Below are positions 19,260-26,513 of a stretch of DNA of 57,736 bases, one piece after another. Source of the DNA: an uncultured Ruminococcus sp. (GTDB lineage: Bacteria > Bacillota > Clostridia > Oscillospirales > Acutalibacteraceae); the NCBI GenBank assembly GCA_902792115.1, contig CADAYJ010000004.1, positions 1 through 57,736 of the forward strand, in the 5' to 3' direction. The notes below the pieces were generated by a model. That model was not told the origin of the DNA. It did no database searches and worked only from the letters and a program-made list of their open reading frames with translations. A program made the translations under genes and the position numbers. Every line of letters starts with the position of its first letter. The stretch's first letter is position 1.

Positions 19260-20597
19260 TCATTCACCGCCCCGGGTATCGGAATTTTTCTCGGAGGGCA
19301 GGGAGGCGATCACCGCGTCGCGGCGGCTTTGAAGCATGAGCTGCGTAAAACCTGCGCCGAAGTCGTCGAGAGAAAGCTCTGTGGTCTCTCCGGTCTTCAT
19401 ATTCTTGACCTTTGCACAGCCGCTTTCAAGGTCGTCGTCTCCGATAACGACGCTGTATTTTGCGCCGATCTTGTTTGCGTACTTCATCTGAGCGCGCAGA
19501 CCTCTCCCCACGATATCAGTTTCTGCGATATACGAGGAGCGGCGCAGATCAAGAGTGATCTCAAACGCCTTCTTCTCCGCTTCCTCTCCGAGTGCGGCGA
19601 TGTAAAGGTCGCATTTTTCCGGCTCGGGAAGCTCGATCCCCTCCGCCTTCATAACGAGCATGAGGCGCTCTATGCCCATCGCGAAGCCGAGCGCGGGCGT
19701 GGGCTGCCCTCCAAGCTCTTCGATGAGTCCGTCGTATCTTCCGCCGCCGCAAACTGTGCCCTGCGCACCGATGGAGTCAGTCACAAATTCAAATACAGTC
19801 CTTGTGTAGTAATCAAGACCTCTTACGATCGTCGGATTTACGGTGTATTCTATGTCGGCAGCGTCCAGGAAGGTCTTGACCTTCTCAAAGTGTGCCGAGC
19901 AGTCGCCGCAGATGTAGTCGAGGACGACGGGAGCGTCCTTTGCGATTATCCTGCAGCTCTCATTCTTGCAGTCAAGGATCCTCATCGGGTTGCGCTCAAG
20001 CCTTGAAAGGCAGGTGTCGCAAAGCTGATCCCTGTGCTGCGTGAAGTATTCCTTCAAAGCGTTCGTATAATCTCTGCGGCAGGTCTTGCAGCCGATGGAG
20101 TTGATCTCCAGGCGAATGCCTGAGAGACCGAGTCTGTCAAAAATATTGCTTGCGGCAAAGATCATCTCGGCGTCGGCTCTCGCGTCGGCAGCGCCGTACG
20201 TCTCCATGCCGAACTGATGAAATTCGCGCTGCCTGCCTGCCTGAGCCTTTTCGTAGCGGTAGCAGGTGAGCTGGTAAAACACCTTAACGGGCAGACCGTC
20301 GTTGTATACGGCGTGCTCAAGATACGCTCTTGCGGCTCCTGCCGTACCCTCGGGACGGAGCGTGATGCTCTCGCCGCCCTTTGTGTCGAACGTGTACATT
20401 TCCTTCTGAACGACGTCCGTCGTCTCGCCGACGCTTCTGTTGAAGAGCACCGTGTGCTCGAAAACGGGAGTGCGTATCTCCTTAAAGCCGCATTTCTCGG
20501 CTTCGTTCCGCATCAGCTTTTCAAGGAACTGCCAGCGGTAGGCGTCGGAGGGAAGAATATCCTCCGTGCCCTTAACTTTTTTTGTAAGAATGTCCAT
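19260..20597 (-). CDS. hisS: Histidyl-tRNA synthetase
   Basis: 445 residues. Class II synthetase charging tRNA-His. Seen: KVKGTEDILPSDAYRW at the N-terminus, motif 2 (YRYEKAQAGRQREFHQFG), the histidine-binding VRGLDYYTRTVFEF, and motif 3 ALGFAMGIERL, then the anticodon-binding domain. A short C-terminal extension (about 20 residues after the normal end) carries the prmA ribosome site. ATG 20597 follows GGAGAAG; the frame extends further upstream without support. No T-box is present upstream, unlike thrS and trpBA. Confidence 0.96.
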   Translation of the reverse strand: MDILTKKVKGTEDILPSDAYRWQFLEKLMRNEAEKCGFKEIRTPVFEHTVLFNRSVGETTDVVQKEMYTFDTKGGESITLRPEGTAGAARAYLEHAVYNDGLPVKVFYQLTCYRYEKAQAGRQREFHQFGMETYGAADARADAEMIFAASNIFDRLGLSGIRLEINSIGCKTCRRDYTNALKEYFTQHRDQLCDTCLSRLERNPMRILDCKNESCRIIAKDAPVVLDYICGDCSAHFEKVKTFLDAADIEYTVNPTIVRGLDYYTRTVFEFVTDSIGAQGTVCGGGRYDGLIEELGGQPTPALGFAMGIERLMLVMKAEGIELPEPEKCDLYIAALGEEAEKKAFEITLDLRRSSYIAETDIVGRGLRAQMKYANKIGAKYSVVIGDDDLESGCAKVKNMKTGETTELSLDDFGAGFTQLMLQSRRDAVIASLPSEKNSDTRGGE

Positions 20598-20649
20598 TTC
20601 TTTTCTTCTCCGGGTAAGTAATAATAAGCCGCTTTTTTGCAGCTCAAAC

Positions 20650-20672
20650 AAGCGCACCGAAAAGTGCGCTTT
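20650..20672 (-). terminator. Terminator after mgsA
   Basis: Minus strand AAGCGCAC pairs with GTGCGCTT around a TTTTCG loop, followed by GTTTG. It is short of Ts, so some read-through into hisS is likely; I see no good hisS promoter. Confidence 0.65.
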
Positions 20673-20681
20673 GTTTTATCT

Positions 20682-21083
20682 TTAGTGGCGGCGCATAACC
20701 TCGCGCCAGTCAAGGTCGCCTCTTTCAAGGCCGTGGATAAGCAGCTCTGCCGTTGCGATATTCGTCGCGACAGGTACATTGTGCATATCGCAGATGCGAA
20801 GAAGGTTCATGTCGTTCGGCTCGTGCGGCTTCGGATTGATCGGATCTCTGAAGAAGAGAAGCATATCAATCTCGTCGCAGGCGATCTTCGCGCTGATCTG
20901 CTGTCCGCCGCCCTGAGAGCCGGAAAGGAACTTAACGATTTTAAGCCCCGTCGTCTCGGAGACGATCTTTCCGGTCGTGCCGGTAGCGTAGAGATTGTGG
21001 CGGCTGAGGATGCCGCAGTATGCGATGCAGAACTGCACCATAAGCTCTTTCTTTGCGTCGTGCGCTATAAATGCAATATTCAT
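20682..21083 (-). CDS. mgsA: Methylglyoxal synthase family protein
   Basis: 133 residues. MgsA turns dihydroxyacetone phosphate into methylglyoxal and phosphate. Family landmarks are present: AHDAKKELM, YATGTTGKIVSETTGL, FFRDPINPKPHEPND, VATNIATAE. The segment equivalent to E. coli GGDQQ reads GGGQQ, so the catalytic Asp71 is Gly; position 101 is Asn instead of Asp. Asp20, Asp91 and His98 equivalents are kept. Activity is therefore doubtful unless a neighbouring residue substitutes. Start confirmed by GGAGG. It follows minD by 63 bases, probably in the same transcript. Confidence 0.9.
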   Translation of the reverse strand: MNIAFIAHDAKKELMVQFCIAYCGILSRHNLYATGTTGKIVSETTGLKIVKFLSGSQGGGQQISAKIACDEIDMLLFFRDPINPKPHEPNDMNLLRICDMHNVPVATNIATAELLIHGLERGDLDWREVMRRH

Positions 21084-21146
21084 TTCGGTTTCCTCCTGTG
21101 TTCGGTAATGATGTCAGATGTGATGTTTTTTCTTTTAACCCCAATT

Positions 21147-21884
21147 TCATTTGATCATAAGCGGAACGAGCCTTCCTCGTATGCGCTGAGAGATATTCTC
21201 GAGCGCCTTCATTGCAGGCGCGGTCATGCTTCCGCTTTTTCCTGATTGGATCGCGGCCGCCAGCGAGTAATCCTCCGGAATGATGCCGATGAGGCGCAGC
21301 GCCGTGATGTCGATGATCTCATCAAGGTCGCGGTACAGCCCCATTTTGCGAAAGGTCTGCTTGTTGAAGCGGTTGATAACGAGGCGAATGTCCTCGATGC
21401 CGCAGCCGCGCAGCTTTCCTGCCACCGTCTGGCCGCCTCTTATGCTTGTCGGCTCCGTGTTCACGACGACGAGCGCCCGTTTCGCCGGGTATATCGCCGC
21501 CTCAAAGCCGCTTCCGACTCCTGCCGGGGAGTCGATTATAACATAGTCGAAAATGTCCGCGACGCCCTCGACAAGCTGGCCGAGGATCTGCGGGGCGACC
21601 TCGTCGTATGCGTTGAGCGGCGCAGGCATGAGAAAAAGCCCTTTCTTGTCGGGGCACGGATAGACCGTGTTCTCAACTGTGCAGCTCCCGCTGACGGCGT
21701 CGGCGATATCGAAAACGAGGTTCTGCGTAACGCCGAGCATGATGTCAAGCCCGCGCATTCCGCTGTCGCAGTCGATAAGCAGCACACGGCAGCCGTCGTG
21801 CGCCAAAGCCGTGCCAAGCCCGACGGCAACGGTCGATTTTCCCGTTCCGCCCTTGCCTGACGCGATAACGATAATGTCCTTCAT
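21147..21884 (-). CDS. minD: MinD-type septum-site ATPase
   Basis: 245 residues. Deviant Walker A GKGGTGKST near residue 10, LLIDCDSGMRGLDIMLG after it, and VIIDSPAGVGSGFE, all as in MinD. The C-terminal ENISQRIRGRLVPLMIK can form a short amphipathic helix for membrane attachment. MinD with MinC blocks division away from midcell; neither minC nor minE lies beside it. ATG 21884 follows AAGG; the frame extends eight codons upstream without support. Own promoter at 21954-21982. Confidence 0.88.
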   Translation of the reverse strand: MKDIIVIASGKGGTGKSTVAVGLGTALAHDGCRVLLIDCDSGMRGLDIMLGVTQNLVFDIADAVSGSCTVENTVYPCPDKKGLFLMPAPLNAYDEVAPQILGQLVEGVADIFDYVIIDSPAGVGSGFEAAIYPAKRALVVVNTEPTSIRGGQTVAGKLRGCGIEDIRLVINRFNKQTFRKMGLYRDLDEIIDITALRLIGIIPEDYSLAAAIQSGKSGSMTAPAMKALENISQRIRGRLVPLMIK

Positions 21885-21953
21885 GGCAGCCCTTCTTTTC
21901 ATTTCCAAAGAATACAGGACAGCCGTATCAAACTATCCAAATTCCCATCTTCT

Positions 21954-21982
21954 ATTTTATCATAATTACAGCAATGTGTCAA
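21954..21982 (-). promoter_or_regulatory. Promoter of minD-mgsA
   Basis: Minus strand TTGACA (21977-21982), 17-base spacer, TAAAAT (21954-21959). Confidence 0.75.
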
Positions 21983-22073
21983 AGGAAAAGTTAAAATTTA
22001 TTAACAAACTTATCACAGAATTAATAGGCAATATTGCTAATCTAATTGAATTCTATCGCTGATCAGAGAAAAA

Positions 22074-23066
22074 TCACAAAAGTGCATCCAGCACAGCCTG
22101 CCTTTCGCGCTCGCCGAGAGAGTATGCGAGCAGCAGCGCCGTGTAGGCGAAAAATTCGCTGACGGCGAATACGGGAACGGCGTGCGCTTTGGAAAGACCT
22201 GCGTTTGAACCGTAGACGTACGTGTCGCGGCGAGCGGGGCAGATGTACAGCGCAGCGCCGGACGCCCTGCACTTTTCCGCGAGGAAGGAGAACGACGCGC
22301 TGCCGCCCTCCATACACGCCGTGCCGGAGTGGTACAGCTTCAGGAGAACGGCTCCCTTTCCTTTTATATTGAGGGTGTTGTAGTCAAGCCCGACGAAGCT
22401 GTGCAGCAGCACGACGTTCGGCTTGATCTCGACGCTGCGCCCTTTGAGGAAAGCAAGCTCCGTTTTCGGCTCGGGAAAGCTCTCAGCAGGACAGGGGAAG
22501 AACCTGTCCGAATATATGCTGCCGAATATGGCTCCGCCGTACGAATCAAAATAACCGCGGGGCGCGTCCGCTTCGAGAAGGCGCGAGGCGAGGTGGATCC
22601 TCGGAGGCTCGCCGTCGTTTTTCCATGCGGCGAAGACTCCTCCTCGCCCTTTTTCGGAAAGCTCGCGGATCAGGATACACGCGGCGGCGAGATTATCCGC
22701 GGCGTTCGAGCGCGCGTCCGTCATGACGTAATTTGCCGCCGTTATCACGACGGGAATATCCACCCACGCGAGCGCCGCCGCGAGGAGGTTTGCCGTGTAT
22801 GCGAGCGTATCGCTGCCGTGGGTAACGATCACGCCGGAATATTTTGAATAATCGACACCGAGCATGAACGAGCAGATGCGTGAGAGCGCGGCGCACGTGG
22901 CGTTTTCGGACAGCATATTAAAAGGAAAAGCGACTTCCGTCTGCGCGCCGCTGTATTTTTCACAGATCGCCGCGATCGTCCGGGCTGTTTCACTGTCAAC
23001 GTCCGCGACTCCGTCATTCACAGAGCAGCCGATCGTGCCGCCCGTTGAGACGAGCAAAATTTTCAT
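22074..23066 (-). CDS. ansA: L-asparaginase
   Basis: 330 residues. Hydrolyses asparagine to aspartate and ammonia. Both family signatures are visible: STGGTIGCS at residues 7-15 with the nucleophilic Thr, and VTHGSDTLAYTA with Ser-Asp where E. coli AnsB has Thr89-Asp90. No signal peptide, so cytoplasmic. ATG 23066 follows AAAGGGTGAT; the frame runs far upstream through the preceding gene but without homology. It starts 5 bases after the stop of the membrane protein gene and is cotranscribed with it. Confidence 0.92.
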   Translation of the reverse strand: MKILLVSTGGTIGCSVNDGVADVDSETARTIAAICEKYSGAQTEVAFPFNMLSENATCAALSRICSFMLGVDYSKYSGVIVTHGSDTLAYTANLLAAALAWVDIPVVITAANYVMTDARSNAADNLAAACILIRELSEKGRGGVFAAWKNDGEPPRIHLASRLLEADAPRGYFDSYGGAIFGSIYSDRFFPCPAESFPEPKTELAFLKGRSVEIKPNVVLLHSFVGLDYNTLNIKGKGAVLLKLYHSGTACMEGGSASFSFLAEKCRASGAALYICPARRDTYVYGSNAGLSKAHAVPVFAVSEFFAYTALLLAYSLGERERQAVLDALL

Positions 23067-23071
23067 TGTAA

Positions 23072-23581
23072 TCACCCTTTCGTCTGCGCCGACAGGATTT
23101 TTGCATTTTTCCTGATCCGCAGCGCCGCGACCGTAAACGCTGTCGGTACGATAACGCTTGTTATGCACAGCACGGCTCCAAGCAGAGCGCCGACGCTCTT
23201 TGCAAGGATCGCCGAAGACACGCTGACTGCGCCGAGAAGAATGCAGAAAACGCCGAGCGCGCAGGGCAGCCAAAAGCCCTTCGGCGGAGCCTTGCGAAAG
23301 GAAAAGAGCGCGGCGTAAGCCAGACCGATAACGGCGGCGGCGAGCTGAACGGCGGCGAGTATCCCCGAGGAGAGCCTTACAAGAACGAGCAGGTCATACA
23401 CGGAGACGGCGATATCCTTCCACGCGCCGACCTGAGTGTAGTCCGTTTCGAGCTGCGCCGCCTCGCGCAGTGTGCCGATAAAATGCGAGGCGCGCCGCAG
23501 GAGGTTGAAGATAATATTGTAAAAGCCGCAAAGAAGCATGACGGCGCTCGAAGCCGCAAGCGGCGCGGAGCTTTGTTTCAT
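23072..23581 (-). CDS. Four-helix membrane protein upstream of asparaginase
   Basis: 169 residues with about four hydrophobic segments: near residues 10-30, 60-90, 100-120 and 130-155. Ends in a basic tail. No family recognised. GGGGTGAT precedes the ATG. Its place directly before asparaginase could mean a transport-related or simply fortuitous association; nothing in the sequence decides. Confidence 0.68.
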   Translation of the reverse strand: MKQSSAPLAASSAVMLLCGFYNIIFNLLRRASHFIGTLREAAQLETDYTQVGAWKDIAVSVYDLLVLVRLSSGILAAVQLAAAVIGLAYAALFSFRKAPPKGFWLPCALGVFCILLGAVSVSSAILAKSVGALLGAVLCITSVIVPTAFTVAALRIRKNAKILSAQTKG

Positions 23582-23703
23582 TCTGATCACCCCGGTCTGT
23601 TTCGTTCTGAATAAATTTCGTTTAGTATAACAGACGTCTATGTCCGCAGAAGCTAACGCTCCGATTAGGCGAGCTTGTTTGAGCGCGGCTCCTTGTTTAA
23701 TTG

Positions 23704-23732
23704 ATTATACCACATCGCATGAGAAATTGTAA
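23704..23732 (-). promoter_or_regulatory. Promoter of the asparaginase operon
   Basis: Minus strand TTACAA (23727-23732), 17-base spacer, TGgTATAAT with perfect TATAAT (23704-23709). Leader of about 115 bases. Confidence 0.65.
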
Positions 23733-23954
23733 GGGTTTTTGAGGAGTGAACAGAACAAATGATAATTACATTCATATGGACGAATTTCTGTTAATAAGTT
23801 CTATTTTCTGTATGTGAAAAAAATATCACAAAATTCCATAAAGCTGTCACATAGTTTTTAGATTTATCGACTATGATAGTTTAAAAGATTACATCATTGT
23901 ATTTGAAAATTGAGAAAGTAACAAAACTGTAACCAAGAAATATATAAAAATACC

Positions 23955-23983
23955 TTTCCAATTTTAAAAGTTTGGTGTATAAT
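23955..23983 (+). promoter_or_regulatory. Promoter of the structured leader and dockerin gene
   Basis: TTTCCA (23955-23960), 17-base spacer, perfect TATAAT (23978-23983). Transcription would begin about 23990, at the start of the folded region. The stretch 23740-23950 before it is AT rich and holds no gene. Confidence 0.6.
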
Positions 23984-23989
23984 ATAAAA

Positions 23990-24235
23990 AATGTGTTTTT
24001 GAGTATGGTGCGGATATCAATTGCCTTATTAACGGCGATATCTTAGCCGAATAGTATCAGTAAATACCCAAGGAAAAACTCAAGCTCATTTGTGTGCGGT
24101 TCGCTTCCTGCGAGGCCATTGGGCGGAGCGGACGCCGGACAGGCTAAAGCGGCATAACAGGGACAACGCCGCGAAAGCCCGAAAGGCGGACGGGCTGTGC
24201 GAATATATCAAAGAGGGGTGATATCTTTATATTTT
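23990..24235 (+). ncRNA. Structured leader or stand-alone RNA of unknown class
   Basis: About 240 bases, strongly folded and more GC rich than its flanks. Helices I can pair: TTGAGT (23999-24004) with ACTCAA (24078-24083), closing a domain that contains a GATATC/GATATC plus GCC/GGC hairpin (24013-24042); CGCTTCC (24102-24108) with GGAGCG (24125-24130); GCGGC/GCCGC (24149-24172); GCCCG/CGGGC (24177-24195); and an AT-rich hairpin ATATCA/TGATAT (24205-24224) followed by a T-rich stretch that could terminate. It matches no riboswitch consensus I can recall. Either a leader controlling the dockerin gene 66 bases on, or a separate small RNA. Confidence 0.5.
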
Positions 24236-24300
24236 TGCAGTAAGCCGATTTTTCTTTGGATTTTTAACATTTTTTTATATTTTAAGGAGGAATTTATCAA

Positions 24301-26289
24301 ATGTCCAAGAAACTTTTAAGTCTTGTTCTTGCAGTTGCTATGGTAATGTCGATCTTCTGCGTCGCATTCTCAACAACAGCCGCTGCTGATGAGACTGACC
24401 CGACACTTACTTATTATTTCCTTGCACCGGATAACTGGACGGCAAAAGGAGAGAAGGTTTCTCTTTATTCTTGCGGTCCCGGTTGGAGCCCTGAATTGGC
24501 AGGATGGCCTGGTTTTGAGATGACAGCAGCTCCCGAAATCGGTAAAAATGTTTACAAGGCATCTATCTCCGTTGTTGGCGTTATGCTTATTTTCAACAAC
24601 AAGGCAGATAATCTTGGTTCTATCCAGACAGCTTCTTTTGATGCAAGCAGAGATAATACCGGTAAGAAGAATATTGGCAACAGCATTTTCCTTATCACAG
24701 ACCTTTCTGCAGGCGAGCCTCCGGTAGCTTGGTATTCTCTTAATCCTGATGATGCTAACTACTACAGAAAGTCCGAAGCATATGCTGCATATAACATTTC
24801 CGATGATACAACACCTACAGAGACTCCTGTAATGGACAATACTCTTAAGGCTGGCGATATCGGACGTGGCAGCGAGGTAGATCTCTCGGATACAGAGACA
24901 CAGACGATCTCCTTCACATTCGAGGCTTCCAACGGCTTTGACGATTTGACAGGTATGGTTTTCTATGTTTGGGATGAAACAAATGGCGGTCACTACTACG
25001 GTGACGAATTAAAGTGGCGTACACAGAATAACTGGGGTCTTTATCAGGAGACTGAAGAAGACGAAAACGGTGATCCTGTGATTGATCCTGAAACAGGAAA
25101 AGAAGTTAAGAAGTTTGTAAACGGCGTTAAGAATGCCGCTAAAGGCGATGAAAACAGAGATGTCTACAAGAGCATTGACATCGTTATCCCGAAGGGCCAC
25201 ATCGTTAAGCTTATCGTTCAGGGCTATGATAAGAACAAGGATTGCCCCCAGACTTGTGACCTTCTTCTCACAGCAGACGCTGACGGCGATATACTTTATA
25301 TCACAGGCAATCAGCTTGAAAACCCTGTAGACTCTGCTCAGTTTGCAATTGAAGCAAAGTTCAAGAATACAGATAAGTGCGGTCCTGCAAAGGTTATTAC
25401 ATCTACTTGTAAAGTAGTAGGTATTGTTCTTGATGAAAACGCTGATACTGCTCAGATGGTAGCTGATAAGGTTAATGATTATGTTGCTAAGCCCAAGAAG
25501 GCTTCCCCGGACGCTCCGGAGAACGCAGACTGGTCACGTGAAAACGTTGCAAAGGTTATGGCTGACCTCGGCACAAACGCTAACGATGTATGGGCTGCAT
25601 ATGTAAAAGCAAATAAGGTCGACGAAGCAAATCTTTCGGCTGCTGATAAATTAGCTAAGGACGTAATCAACCCGACTGAAAAGCAGGACGAAGACGGCAA
25701 GAACACTGACGACCAGGGTAAGAAGGACGACGGCAAGAACACTGACGATCAGGGTAAGAAGGACGACGACAAGAACACCGACGACCAGGGCGGCAAGGAC
25801 GACAAGAACACCGACGACCAGGGCGGCAAGGACGACAAGAACACTGACGACCAGGGCGGCAAGGACGACAAGAACACTGACGACCAAGGCGGCAAGGACG
25901 ACAAGAACACCGACGACCAGGGCGGCAAGGACGACAAGAACACCGACGACCAGGGCGGTAAGGACGACAAGAACCCCGACAAGCCCGGCCCCGGCGATGA
26001 CAAGACTGACACAGATCCCGACAAGCCCGGCCCCGGCGGCGACGGCAAGAAGACCAAGAAGGTCAAGCTCGGCGACGTAAACCAGGATGGCGCTATCGAC
26101 TCGCTCGACGCATTGCTGATTCTCAGACACAGCCTTGACCTTGAAAAGGTTGATGTCATTGCTCTCGGCGATATCGACGGCGACGGCACGCTCGACGCTA
26201 CGGACGCACTTGCAGTTCTCAGGTGGTCACTTGAGCTCAAGGACGACGCTAACGCTAAGGTTGGTACGGAGATCGAGATCCCCGCATAA
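24301..26289 (+). CDS. Secreted dockerin-bearing protein with acidic repeat linker
   Basis: 662 residues. Signal peptide at residues 1-28 (KKLLSLVLAVAMVMSIF, cleavage after TTAAA). Residues 35-165 contain aromatic, WPGFEM-bearing beta sequence that resembles starch-binding modules of the CBM26 kind (inference). A second beta-rich region follows (about 185-360), then a small helical part. Residues 467-556 are eight KNTDDQG repeats. The end is a type I dockerin with two calcium-loop repeats, GDVNQDGAIDSLDALLILR and GDIDGDGTLDATDALAVLR. It should dock to a cohesin scaffold. No catalytic domain recognised. The codon style is more A/T-ending than neighbours in the first two thirds. Start: AAGGAGG. 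Confidence 0.88.
   Translation: MSKKLLSLVLAVAMVMSIFCVAFSTTAAADETDPTLTYYFLAPDNWTAKGEKVSLYSCGPGWSPELAGWPGFEMTAAPEIGKNVYKASISVVGVMLIFNNKADNLGSIQTASFDASRDNTGKKNIGNSIFLITDLSAGEPPVAWYSLNPDDANYYRKSEAYAAYNISDDTTPTETPVMDNTLKAGDIGRGSEVDLSDTETQTISFTFEASNGFDDLTGMVFYVWDETNGGHYYGDELKWRTQNNWGLYQETEEDENGDPVIDPETGKEVKKFVNGVKNAAKGDENRDVYKSIDIVIPKGHIVKLIVQGYDKNKDCPQTCDLLLTADADGDILYITGNQLENPVDSAQFAIEAKFKNTDKCGPAKVITSTCKVVGIVLDENADTAQMVADKVNDYVAKPKKASPDAPENADWSRENVAKVMADLGTNANDVWAAYVKANKVDEANLSAADKLAKDVINPTEKQDEDGKNTDDQGKKDDGKNTDDQGKKDDDKNTDDQGGKDDKNTDDQGGKDDKNTDDQGGKDDKNTDDQGGKDDKNTDDQGGKDDKNTDDQGGKDDKNPDKPGPGDDKTDTDPDKPGPGGDGKKTKKVKLGDVNQDGAIDSLDALLILRHSLDLEKVDVIALGDIDGDGTLDATDALAVLRWSLELKDDANAKVGTEIEIPA
25699..25968 (+). 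repeat. Tandem coding repeat, two 36-bp and six 33-bp units
   Basis: Eight head-to-tail units encode KNTDDQG(G/K)KDD(x). The six 33-bp units are almost identical and differ by a few synonymous bases, which indicates recent expansion. It forms a charged, flexible linker before the dockerin. Copy number can be expected to vary between strains. Confidence 0.95.
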
Positions 26290-26309
26290 GACTTTAAAAG
26301 TTACAAGCT

Positions 26310-26341
26310 CCCGAACGGAACCTCCGTTCGGGGGTTTTTCT
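26310..26341 (+). terminator. Terminator of the dockerin gene
   Basis: CCCGAACGGA (26310-26319) pairs with TCCGTTCGGG (26323-26332) over a 3-base loop, followed by a T run. Confidence 0.9.
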
Positions 26342-26444
26342 TTTTCTCTGTCCGAATTATTACGTATCGCGAAAAAATAAACAAATTTTAATCATTTAAA
26401 GCGAGGAATTTTTTCGCCCTGTATTTGGCTCTATGCTTGAAAAA

Positions 26445-26471
26445 TTGTAGTTTTTGTGTTACTATTATAAT
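26445..26471 (+). promoter_or_regulatory. Probable promoter of asnB
   Basis: Perfect TATAAT (26466-26471); the best -35 is TTGTAG at a short 15-base spacing. Confidence 0.4.
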
Positions 26472-26513
26472 GTTTTTTTAAGATAACGCCAATGAGCGGA
26501 AGGAGTCTTGATA

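Noticed and set aside
23813..23830. CRP-like site TGTGA-n8-TCACA
   Set aside because: The spacer is 8 rather than 6 and it lies in an AT-rich stretch far from both promoters.
25651..26240. Antisense Val/Leu or Ser/Leu repeat proteins in the dockerin gene
   Set aside because: They are reflections of the 33-bp coding repeat; the plus-strand frame has a signal peptide and dockerin.
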